Assembly (NCBI GenBank): GCA_027314795.1
Contig: DAHVAE010000007.1
Span: forward strand, 3,612 to 15,162
Length of the DNA stretch: 11,551 nucleotides
Origin: Candidatus Saccharimonadota bacterium
GTDB taxonomy: Bacteria; Patescibacteriota; Saccharimonadia; Saccharimonadales; UBA4665
Reading direction: 5' to 3'
Shown here: piece after piece, positions 1-6,207 of the stretch
How the letters are laid out: each line of letters begins with the position of its first letter
Numbering within the stretch: the stretch's first letter is position 1
Notes under the pieces: generated by a model
The model's database searches: none
What the model was told of the DNA's origin: nothing
Seen by the model: only the letters and a program-made list of their open reading frames with translations
Made by a program: the position numbers and the translations under genes

Positions 1-1
1 T

Positions 2-334
2 AAAGAGCAACGACCGATAGTGCTGCTCCATGGATTAAATTTACATGCTAGGGTATTTGAATCCGACCTAGGCTATCCATCAGGCCACGCAACAGAAGCG
101 ACCGCCATGGCTCTAATAGTCTGGTTTTTGTTACCTGCAAGATGGCGCTGGCTACCTATTCTTTGGATAGTGGTAGTGTGCTGGTCCAGATTGTATCTAG
201 GTGTTCATACGCCAATAGATGTAATCGGTGGCTTTGGTGTTGGTCTGGCGGCCGTTAGCTTCTTGCGCTTACTACCTAACTCTATTGCTAAACCATTACG
301 ACTAGATATAAACGACAAGCATCCAGCAGACTAA
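2..334 (+). CDS. PAP2-family lipid phosphatase, C-terminal part (5' truncated by window edge)
   Basis: The frame is open to the left edge, so the true start lies outside; 110 residues are visible. The fragment begins with KEQRP, the end of PAP2 motif 1 (K-x6-RP). It then shows motif 2 as YPSGH (visible residues 25-29) and motif 3 as SRLYLGVHTPIDV (62-74), with the catalytic His69 and its partner Asp73. Two hydrophobic stretches, about 33-45 and 51-61, are membrane helices. PAP2 enzymes remove phosphate from lipid phosphates; in bacteria a common substrate is undecaprenyl pyrophosphate, which regenerates the carrier for wall synthesis. That substrate is inferred, supported by the neighbouring LCP and DedA genes; phosphatidylglycerophosphate or another lipid phosphate is possible. 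Its TAA directly abuts the stop of the convergent LCP gene. Confidence 0.9.
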   Translation, partial: KEQRPIVLLHGLNLHARVFESDLGYPSGHATEATAMALIVWFLLPARWRWLPILWIVVVCWSRLYLGVHTPIDVIGGFGVGLAAVSFLRLLPNSIAKPLRLDINDKHPAD

Positions 335-1717
335 TTACTTCGGGCTGCTATTGGTCGTAATTGACTGATAGAAGCTTTGGATTTGACTATAGTTATTTAT
401 TCCAGCCTTCGGGATTAGTGAGTCACCTGCGGTAGGCGAGTAATAGGTTGTTAGCAGATCTGAGCTACTGTTACCGTAGCTTAGGCCATAAGATTGGATG
501 CTAGACAGCTTCACGGGCTTTATTAGCTGAGCTAGCCGTTTAGCATCAGCCAAACTTAGATCAGTAGAGACATTATTGCCTATGGCATCAAATAAACTAG
601 CGATACGAATCGGGTTAGCTAAAACCCCTGCACTTATAGCCTTACTTTCAAGTGCTACTAGTTCTTGTCGTTGATGTTGTTCACGATTAATATCGCTCTT
701 CGGGAAGCCATAGGCATATGGTGAGTCGCCTCTAGCTAAAGCCAGCGCTAAAGCCTGTAAGCCATTAAGGGTAACGGGTCCATTTGGCAGATTAACTGGG
801 CCCCCATGAGCCTTATCGACATTGGGGTCATATAAACCCCTTGGATCAGGACTCTGGATGTTTACAGTAATACCACCAACCGCATTAACAGCTTCTTCGA
901 AAGCTTTGTAGTTTATTAAGGCGTAATAATCTATTGGTATATTAAAGTCTTGTTCAATTATCTGCTGTAATTGCCCCATGCCCCCATTAAAGTAGCCAGG
1001 TTGGCTAAAATTCGAGTTCGAGTTAGCAGCGTTAATCTTTTGATAGCCTTGCCCTGGTATATTGACCAACAAATCCCTAGGAATACTAAACATAAAAGCC
1101 GTATTATTCTTAGTGTCAACACTGACAACCATGATTGAGTCTGTTAGGGCACCCTCGTCACTATTAGTACCTTGGTAACCAGCAAGTAAAATGTTAACTC
1201 TACCCTGGGCTTCGCCCTTAAGTCTAGTCGTGCTAAAGATGGCGCTAATATCACTGAAGATATTACCGTGAAAGACCTTGTCTAGATCACCAATAATCCG
1301 AGAACCAAAGTAGCCCCCTAAGCCCAATATGATCACTAGGATAATTAGAATAGTGGATGTAATTTTATGTCTTCTAAACCACCTCAGCCTTTTTTTCTTA
1401 GTTTCACCGCCTCGGGAGGTTGTGCCAGCAATACGACTACCGTAAGTAGTGTTAGGGAGAGTCTTATTGAGCATAGAGCCAGATTGGCCACCGGGTATAT
1501 AGTTACTCATATTGCTAGCAATCTTATCTGAGCTACTTGATAATTGGCTGTACTTTTTGTCAAGATTAACTCCATGGCTTAAAGAAGTACCCGGCCTAGA
1601 CTTTGTTCTGTCAAAACTATGACTATTTAGTTTTCTTGAAGGCATGCCGCCATTGAACCTGCTAGGTCTATGACTAATATCTTCTATATATCTTCTTCTT
1701 GGTCGATGTTCTTCCAT
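335..1717 (-). CDS. LCP (LytR-CpsA-Psr) family cell-wall glycopolymer transferase
   Basis: The protein has 460 residues: a basic, Ser/Arg/Asn-rich, probably disordered cytoplasmic tail (1-117, ending in a KKKRLRWFRRHK patch), one membrane helix (about 118-137), and an extracytoplasmic LCP domain (about 172-360) with a C-terminal extension. LCP hallmarks are GRVNILLAG (172-180), LTDSI with Asp193, SIPRD with Arg214, the NAVGGI segment (278-283) and the DINREQHQRQ block (342-351) carrying Arg345 and Arg350. These acidic and arginine residues bind the metal and the pyrophosphate of a polyprenyl-linked substrate. The family moves glycopolymers from undecaprenyl pyrophosphate onto peptidoglycan or surface acceptors. 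The ATG has a purine-rich GAGAAGG two bases before it, a poorly spaced RBS. The cytoplasmic tail is much longer than in classical LytR. The family is secure; the attached polymer is unknown. Confidence 0.93.
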   Translation of the reverse strand: MEEHRPRRRYIEDISHRPSRFNGGMPSRKLNSHSFDRTKSRPGTSLSHGVNLDKKYSQLSSSSDKIASNMSNYIPGGQSGSMLNKTLPNTTYGSRIAGTTSRGGETKKKRLRWFRRHKITSTILIILVIILGLGGYFGSRIIGDLDKVFHGNIFSDISAIFSTTRLKGEAQGRVNILLAGYQGTNSDEGALTDSIMVVSVDTKNNTAFMFSIPRDLLVNIPGQGYQKINAANSNSNFSQPGYFNGGMGQLQQIIEQDFNIPIDYYALINYKAFEEAVNAVGGITVNIQSPDPRGLYDPNVDKAHGGPVNLPNGPVTLNGLQALALALARGDSPYAYGFPKSDINREQHQRQELVALESKAISAGVLANPIRIASLFDAIGNNVSTDLSLADAKRLAQLIKPVKLSSIQSYGLSYGNSSSDLLTTYYSPTAGDSLIPKAGINNYSQIQSFYQSITTNSSPK

Positions 1718-2260
1718 TACCTTCTCTATAATTATTTGAGTTGTTTATTAGCTTAGGCTTCTTTCTAACCATCTTATATTAATGTATAAAGGCAGTTAAA
1801 ACCATTAAGACAATGACTATATTTAACTTTCTAAGTATCCCCTCAGATAGCAGCTATTAAGTTTAAGTGAGTCTTTAGCCACAAAGGCTGACAGCACCGG
1901 CTTAATGTCTTGAGTTGTTGGCTATATGCCTATCAAGTTGATAGCATTAAGTAAAATTAACTAAAAAACAGATAAATATTCAGCAAATTAGTATAGCTGC
2001 AGATATTACTTAACTTGATTGTACGTGCTGGCTGGCTAATCACCAACTAGTCAATGTAATTTCTGCGCTTGAAGACGGTTTTAAACCGACACTTAACTGC
2101 TAAGATGCTTGATGGCCTCTAAGACAGGCTAATCCTTACCGATTAAAGCTTACCCACTCGAGATATGTCTGTGCTATAGGGCTTAATTCAAACTTGCTCA
2201 GCATGGCTACTGGGCTTGATTGTTAAACTAGCTGTCAGCTTCAAGTGGCTAGTGGTAAGG
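1718..2260. other. 543-bp stretch with no recognisable gene
   Basis: This lies between the DedA stop and the LCP start, both minus strand, and is far longer than the other gaps here. Every frame is broken by stops and no rRNA or tRNA is apparent. I looked for RNase P RNA and tmRNA hallmarks on both strands and saw none. It holds several short perfect inverted repeats: CGGTTT-T-AAACCG (2076-2088), TATCAA-G-TTGATA (1931-1943), AGCTG-T-CAGCT (2230-2240), and GCCT/AGGC with a 7-base loop (2115-2129). Two blocks share ACTTAACT (2008-2015 and 2091-2098) followed by GGCTAATC (2034-2041 and 2127-2134). It could be a long LCP leader, an unannotated structured RNA, or decayed sequence; I cannot decide which. 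Confidence 0.5.
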
Positions 2261-2884
2261 TTAAGTTTTGCTTAAGTTAATTTGTTTTCTGCGCTTTAAG
2301 TACCAGCGGACAATCCAGACAACTATGATAAGTGTAAATATGACGCTAATTGGTGTGGCGGCGTTAGAGACACTTTGCCAGTTAGAAGCAAGTGCACGAC
2401 CAGCGTAAGCTAAGCCAAAAGTCCAAGGGATACTGCCTAAAATGGTAAATAAACTGAACTTAAAAACAGGCATTTCAGCTATCCCGGCCGGTAAGCTTAT
2501 AAAGGTTCTGACGACTGGTAAAATTCTGCCAATTAAAACCGCGGTGTCTCCGTGCTTGGCAAAAAAGGCTTCAGATTTATCTAGATCATGGTGACGAATA
2601 AGAACATACTTGCCCCAACGCTCAACGGCCTCCCGCCCTAGTGTACGACCGACAACATAAGCAATAATAGAACCAAGTAAGTTGCCGGCAACGCCAAGTA
2701 AGGCAACTACGATTATATTTATGTGGCTGGTTACGCCAGCGATAGCTACGCCTGCCGTTAAAGCGCCACCAAATCCCATAACTGCCTCGCTGGGTATTGG
2801 TATGCAAGCTGATTCTAAAGTCATTAACAGGAAAATGGCCAAGTAGCCATGCTTGCTGATTTCACTGACTATAAAGTGTTCCAT
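2261..2884 (-). CDS. DedA-family membrane protein (VTT/SNARE-associated domain)
   Basis: The protein has 207 residues, the usual DedA length. It shows LESACIPIPSEAV (23-35) with Glu24 and Glu33 in the first re-entrant segment, and GRILPVVRTFISLPAG (119-134) with Arg120 and Arg126, the charged pair conserved in the family. GSIPWTFGLAYAG (150-162) follows and a helix at 179-193 ends in RWYLKRRK. DedA proteins sit in the cytoplasmic membrane; some members return undecaprenyl phosphate to the inner leaflet and others affect membrane energetics or drug sensitivity. With a PAP2 phosphatase and an LCP transferase on the same side, carrier recycling is the likeliest role here, by inference. The ATG has no SD. 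An extended -10 box lies just upstream, so this gene is probably transcribed separately from the hydrolase operon. Confidence 0.92.
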   Translation of the reverse strand: MEHFIVSEISKHGYLAIFLLMTLESACIPIPSEAVMGFGGALTAGVAIAGVTSHINIIVVALLGVAGNLLGSIIAYVVGRTLGREAVERWGKYVLIRHHDLDKSEAFFAKHGDTAVLIGRILPVVRTFISLPAGIAEMPVFKFSLFTILGSIPWTFGLAYAGRALASNWQSVSNAATPISVIFTLIIVVWIVRWYLKRRKQINLSKT

Positions 2885-2901
2885 GTCTTTTAAGTGTTCT
2901 C

Positions 2902-2910
2902 ATTATATCA
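2902..2910 (-). promoter_or_regulatory. Extended -10 promoter for the dedA-like gene
   Basis: On the minus strand this reads TGATATAAT, a perfect TGn-TATAAT extended -10 element. It sits in the 51-bp gap between the hydrolase stop and the DedA ATG. The box ends 17 nt before the ATG, so the predicted 5' leader is only about 10 nt. No good -35 hexamer is visible at 16-18 bp, as is usual for extended -10 promoters. Confidence 0.6.
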
Positions 2911-2935
2911 GGTTCAGCTGAGAGCTAAGTTAAAT

Positions 2936-3754
2936 CTATTTAGCTAAAAACTTATTTACAACCCCTGCTACGCTAACCGGATCTTCTAGCGGTAATAAAT
3001 GTCCGCCTGGAACAACTAAGACGTCTATATTTTTAGCTATTTGGGTGTTGCTAATTAGACTTTCTGGATCGACTAACGCATCACGATCTCCAAGCACAAT
3101 TAGTGTTTTTATAGAGTGGATACGGCTGAAGTCACTCAATTTGAGACTGTCTAGTGAGTAAATAGATTCTCTTAGGGCTCTAATATTAAGTCTTTTATAG
3201 TTTCTATAATCTTGGTCTAATATCCTACGGTGGCTCAACTTACCCGCTCTTGTCAAAATAGCCCTATCTGAAATGTATACAATTAGATGGTTGCCGAGAA
3301 AAAAATGGCTGATTCGATCTGGGAAAATAAAAGCGAGTTTAGCGTACAAACGGCTTAATCGAGCTGAGGTAGTTGCTGAGCCGTCTAAGACTGGGTTAAG
3401 TAATACCAGCTTTTTTACGTATTTTGAATAGCGTTCTGCGTAATTAACGACTATAGAACCACCAAATGAGTGTCCGACTAAATTAACTTTGCCAATACCT
3501 AGTGCTTTTCTAAAAGCTTCTATGAATTCAGCATAATTCTTTATAGAATGCTCTTTATCTAAAGGTTTAGATTTCCCATAACCAGGTAAATCAAAGGAGT
3601 AGATGTGATAGTTTTTTAGTTGAAGGGCAAAATCTAAGAGCCCGCGGTGATCTCCCCCCATCCCATGCACTAGGATAAGCTTTTCTCTGTTTTTAGAGAA
3701 ATAGTCCTCAAAGTTAATTTCAATCCCGTTTATTATTAGCTTGCGTTCGCTCAC
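2936..3754 (-). CDS. Alpha/beta-fold hydrolase
   Basis: The protein has 272 residues and a complete alpha/beta hydrolase core. The oxyanion segment is HGMGG (30-34). The nucleophile elbow is GHSFGGS (94-100) with Ser96. The catalytic acid is in LGDRDALVDP, most likely Asp225, and the histidine is His252 in GGHLLPLEDP. A lid-like insert lies between about 125 and 205. There is no signal peptide, so it should be cytoplasmic. The substrate (ester, lipid or acyl-sugar) cannot be told from sequence. The start is GTG; an in-frame TGA two codons upstream makes it the first usable start. It begins 8 nt after the deacetylase stop, so it is the last gene of a four-gene operon, and it lacks a clear RBS, suggesting translational coupling. 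Confidence 0.92.
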   Translation of the reverse strand: MSERKLIINGIEINFEDYFSKNREKLILVHGMGGDHRGLLDFALQLKNYHIYSFDLPGYGKSKPLDKEHSIKNYAEFIEAFRKALGIGKVNLVGHSFGGSIVVNYAERYSKYVKKLVLLNPVLDGSATTSARLSRLYAKLAFIFPDRISHFFLGNHLIVYISDRAILTRAGKLSHRRILDQDYRNYKRLNIRALRESIYSLDSLKLSDFSRIHSIKTLIVLGDRDALVDPESLISNTQIAKNIDVLVVPGGHLLPLEDPVSVAGVVNKFLAK

Positions 3755-3762
3755 AACTCATT

Positions 3763-4476
3763 TTACTGCTTATACCCTGATATATTAAACAATTCATCGA
3801 TACGAGCAAACTTATAGCCATTTTTTTTCAGTTCGCTAATAATTTCTGACAGGGCTTCAACGACATGATTATTTGATCTTGCTAGACCTTCGTGGCCATC
3901 ATGCATGACAATAACTCCACCTGGCTTTACTTTGTTTAAGATATTCCGCTTAATACTAGCGGCTGACATACCCCAGTAATCTAGCGTCATATTATCCCAA
4001 GTAACAAGATTATAGCCTGCTTCATGAACTGCTTTTGCCAGCCACCACAGCCGCAGCCCATATGGCGGACGATATATCTTTGGCTGCTTGTTAATAACGT
4101 TGTCGATTAAGCCACTAGTTTTATCTAGGTTAGCTAGAAGTTGATATTTACGACTAAAAACAAAATATCTATGGTTATAACTATGATTGGCAATTAAATG
4201 ACCCCTTTTGAACGTCTCTTTTAAAATCTCTGGATGTTTTTCAACGTTTTTGCCAACTACAAAGAAACTGGCCTTAATTTTCTCCTTTGTTAACAGTTCT
4301 AGGATTTTAGGTGTACTTATTGGATCAGGACCATCATCGAAAGTTAGTGCGATTACCTTCTTCTTGGTTTTAAGACGTGCAGTTGAATAAATATTAACAG
4401 TCGGCCTAAAACTAAGCCAAATAAATATTGCCAGAATGAAGACTAAAATTAGCAACACCCACAAAAGGGTGATCAT
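3763..4476 (-). CDS. Polysaccharide deacetylase (NodB fold, CE4), membrane-anchored
   Basis: The protein has 237 residues: an N-terminal hydrophobic helix (3-22, an uncleaved signal anchor) followed by a NodB domain (about 38-230). Metal and catalytic motifs are present in order: TFDDGPD (45-51) with Asp47 and Asp48, NHSYNH (97-102) with His98 and His102, RPPYG (136-140), TWD (159-161) and the final MHDG (191-194) with His192. The family removes N-acetyl groups from GlcNAc-type sugars in peptidoglycan, surface polysaccharide or lipid-linked sugars. The anchor places the active site outside the membrane. Its ATG overlaps the GT2 stop as ATGA, so the two are translationally coupled and probably act on the same sugar. 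The exact substrate is unknown. Confidence 0.94.
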   Translation of the reverse strand: MITLLWVLLILVFILAIFIWLSFRPTVNIYSTARLKTKKKVIALTFDDGPDPISTPKILELLTKEKIKASFFVVGKNVEKHPEILKETFKRGHLIANHSYNHRYFVFSRKYQLLANLDKTSGLIDNVINKQPKIYRPPYGLRLWWLAKAVHEAGYNLVTWDNMTLDYWGMSAASIKRNILNKVKPGGVIVMHDGHEGLARSNNHVVEALSEIISELKKNGYKFARIDELFNISGYKQ

Positions 4477-5234
4477 GCCATGCCTACGTCCTTGATCTCG
4501 CTAGGTTCTTCACGAACGACGGAGAGATGTCTAAGGTATGGGTGATGGAAAAACACCAATGAAAACCAGTTCTTAACGATGTAATTTATAAAGGTATTCC
4601 AAAAACCTTCATTAAGTCGTCTAGCCGAAGTTTTTACCCTAATGTGATAAGCAACTTTTAAATTAAAGCCGCTCTTTCTTAATCTATAAGATAGGTCTAG
4701 GTCTTCTCCGGTTTCAAAGCCAGTATGGAACCCGCCTACTGCCATATACGCAGACTTCTTAACTGCGAAGTTAGCACCTGCAAAGTGAGCACCAACCATT
4801 CTGTCTATGGCTCTAAAGATTGGGATTAAAAGCTTAACAAACTTCTTTGGCAAAGTATTTGTATTACATATACTATAGGCGCCAACTAAGCCGGCATATT
4901 CACTGTCGCTGAGTTCTCTGACAATTTGAGATATCCAGTTAGCAGGCACAACCGTATCAGCATCAGTTGAGACGATTATCTCACTTGTTGCAGCATGGAA
5001 GCCGGCTATTCTAGCGAAGACTACTCCTCTTGATGGCTCAAAGACTACCCTAGCATTAAACTTCTTAGCTATGGCTTCTGTTTTATCTGTTGAAGCGTTG
5101 TCGACAACTATAAGCTCAATATTACCTTGATAATCTTGTTCTTTGATTGCCCGAAGACAGCAGCTCAGCAAGGTGGCTTCGTTATATGCCGGTATTACCA
5201 CTGAAACATTGGGCAAAGGATAGTTATTTTTCAT
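4473..5234 (-). CDS. Family 2 glycosyltransferase
   Basis: The protein has 253 residues with a GT-A fold. VSVVIPAYNEA (10-20) and VVDNASTDKT (43-52) form the nucleotide-binding half. STDADT (89-94) contains the metal-binding DxD motif. GANFAVKKSAYMAVGGF (153-169) and TGEDLDLSYRL (175-185) form the acceptor side, with the Glu177-Asp178 catalytic pair. SARRL (203-207) sits where processive or lipid-acceptor enzymes carry a QxxRW-like motif. There is no obvious transmembrane helix, only a hydrophobic aromatic stretch at about 211-230 that may touch the membrane. It transfers a sugar from a nucleotide donor to an unknown acceptor. It ends in TGA inside the ATGA overlap with the deacetylase and starts 12 nt after the upstream membrane-protein gene; AGG about 4 nt before the ATG is a weak RBS. 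Confidence 0.93.
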   Translation of the reverse strand: MKNNYPLPNVSVVIPAYNEATLLSCCLRAIKEQDYQGNIELIVVDNASTDKTEAIAKKFNARVVFEPSRGVVFARIAGFHAATSEIIVSTDADTVVPANWISQIVRELSDSEYAGLVGAYSICNTNTLPKKFVKLLIPIFRAIDRMVGAHFAGANFAVKKSAYMAVGGFHTGFETGEDLDLSYRLRKSGFNLKVAYHIRVKTSARRLNEGFWNTFINYIVKNWFSLVFFHHPYLRHLSVVREEPSEIKDVGMA

Positions 5235-5246
5235 TTGCCTAAATGT

Positions 5247-5945
5247 TTATTTAATACTTTCGTTCATAGTCTTCATGTTAATAATAACCGCAATCATAAT
5301 AATACACAAACTAGAAAGTATCAGAAATACTTGCTGAAAAGCCAAAGATAAGTTAATTAGCTTAATTGATAAGATAACAAATATAATACCGCTTAAGCAC
5401 CAAGCTATTTGTAAAATTAAGGTTGCCCGATACCAGCTTAGTTTTATATCTTTATATGTTAGTTTGAGTGCCGAAGAGAGGCCAATAAAAATACCTAGTG
5501 AGGCTATGACGCCAGTGATGTCGTGGACATCTAACACGTTAGTCATATTGGCATTACAAACTTTTGAGCTGGCTATACAGCTTGGCAGCAAAGCTGAAAT
5601 TGCCGTAAAGATCCCAAAGATAGCTATACCCGATAAACAAAACCAAGGGCTAAGACTCTTTAAGGTTTTAGACTTATTAAAGATAACTATAAGCTGGTAG
5701 GCTAAAGAAATACTAGCAACGCCCGTTAGTACATCCCCTGCAACAAAGAATGTGAAGTGCGGTTGGCCGGCGGCCTGAAGGGCGCTCAGGTCCATGTTAT
5801 TCATAATTGCCGGATTCAGCCAATAACCTAGTAGCCACAGAGAATATAAAGTGCCAGTTATTGCTGCTAGTATGATTGCTTGAGTTTTGTATTTATTAAC
5901 TAACGAACTTGACACCTCCTTATTGTAACAATCCAACAAAAGCAT
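5247..5945 (-). CDS. Six-helix integral membrane protein, DUF998-like
   Basis: Up to 232 residues with about six membrane helices (22-43, 66-89, 97-120, 142-161, 172-195, 203-223). A loop between helices 3 and 4 has two cysteines (Cys123, Cys130) followed by VHDITG (140-145). The helix layout and the His/Asp-bearing loop resemble DUF998 proteins, whose function is unknown; the assignment is tentative. It is the first gene of an operon with a GT2, a deacetylase and a hydrolase, so a role in handling a lipid or surface sugar is possible. The start is uncertain. The ATG used here has no RBS, while the only strong SD in the window (AAGGAGGTG, 5913-5921) lies inside the frame around codons 9-11. 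A start at the GTG overlapping that SD (5915) would give a 222-residue protein with a normal short N-terminus. Confidence 0.8.
   Translation of the reverse strand: MLLLDCYNKEVSSSLVNKYKTQAIILAAITGTLYSLWLLGYWLNPAIMNNMDLSALQAAGQPHFTFFVAGDVLTGVASISLAYQLIVIFNKSKTLKSLSPWFCLSGIAIFGIFTAISALLPSCIASSKVCNANMTNVLDVHDITGVIASLGIFIGLSSALKLTYKDIKLSWYRATLILQIAWCLSGIIFVILSIKLINLSLAFQQVFLILSSLCIIMIAVIINMKTMNESIK
5913..5921 (-). promoter_or_regulatory. Strong Shine-Dalgarno sequence inside the DUF998-like frame
   Basis: The minus strand reads AAGGAGGTG, nearly the full anti-SD complement and the best RBS in the window. No ATG, GTG or TTG follows at the usual 5-9 nt in any frame. The only candidate is the GTG that forms its last three bases. 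A 14-codon frame (ATG at 5964) ends in a TAA at 5920-5922 that overlaps it, so stop-and-restart initiation at the GTG is conceivable. Confidence 0.45.
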
Positions 5946-5983
5946 GAGGATTATTTCTTGCCATAAGGGTGTATAAAAAGTAT

Positions 5984-6079
5984 ATGGAAAAACTGCAAGA
6001 TTTTAGTGCTGATGATCGAACCAGTGACGGACTAGACCCGACACTCAAAAGTGCGCGAAAAGATGTTTTTGATACTTAA
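5984..6079 (+). CDS. Possible 31-residue small protein (speculative)
   Basis: An ATG-to-TAA frame encodes a hydrophilic, acidic 31-residue peptide (starts MEKLQDFSADD, ends KDVFDT) with no membrane helix or known motif. There is no SD. A TATAAA box at 5972-5977 ends 6 nt before the ATG, exactly the spacing that would make the ATG the first base of a leaderless mRNA. A frame this short can occur by chance, so this is only a candidate. Confidence 0.2.
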   Translation: MEKLQDFSADDRTSDGLDPTLKSARKDVFDT

Positions 6080-6168
6080 TTCGTGCCGCCTTACTTCTTG
6101 ATTTTTACGAAGTTTGCAGCGAACCTAGTTAATCCCAATACCTTTTCCTGTTAAATAATCCACTGCAT

Positions 6169-6197
6169 TTGTGTAGTTTTTGTTATTTAGTTAGAAT
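6169..6197 (+). promoter_or_regulatory. Candidate promoter of the CHASE histidine kinase
   Basis: TTGTGT (6169-6174) and TAGAAT (6192-6197) are separated by 17 bp; the -10 matches the consensus at 5 of 6 positions and the -35 at 3. Transcription would begin near 6204, four bases before the ATG at 6208, giving an almost leaderless mRNA. A TTG at 6169 that also opens this frame lies inside the -35, so it is unlikely to be the start. Confidence 0.45.
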
Positions 6198-6207
6198 CAC
6201 TCATACT

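Larger units (their letters stand above)
5946..6207. promoter_or_regulatory. Divergent promoter region between the DUF998-like operon and the histidine kinase
   Basis: This 262-bp AT-rich gap serves two operons pointing away from each other. On the minus strand a TATACT box (5979-5984) lies about 34 nt upstream of the first ATG of the DUF998-like gene. On the plus strand there are TATAAA (5972-5977) and, further right, the kinase promoter. Apart from a possible 31-codon frame I see no gene, RNA or strong hairpin. Confidence 0.4.

Noticed and set aside
1675..1770. A 31-codon minus-strand frame starting MVRKKPKLINN that overlaps the LCP start in another frame
   Set aside because: No RBS, low-complexity basic composition, and most of it lies over the well-supported LCP N-terminus.
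1718..2260. RNase P RNA, tmRNA or tRNA in the long gap, including a T-arm-like GGTTTAAAACC on the minus strand near 2077-2087
   Set aside because: The T-stem has a mismatch, the loop lacks the conserved C, no matching acceptor strand is found, and no RNase P or tmRNA signature sequence is visible.
4208..4390. Plus-strand 60-codon open frame opposite the deacetylase
   Set aside because: It is antisense to the conserved NodB motifs and has no recognisable features or RBS.
4473..4476. Alternative genetic code with UGA read as glycine
   Set aside because: UGA ends the GT2 gene at the expected family length, directly at the deacetylase start, and no in-frame UGA is found inside any conserved gene.
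5464..5700. Plus-strand 78-codon open frame opposite the DUF998-like gene
   Set aside because: It lies wholly within a better-supported membrane-protein gene, and its sequence looks like an antisense by-product.
6169..6207. Extending the histidine kinase to the TTG at 6169
   Set aside because: The added 13 residues (MCSFCYLVRITHT) look atypical, there is no RBS, and the TTG sits inside the probable -35 box.
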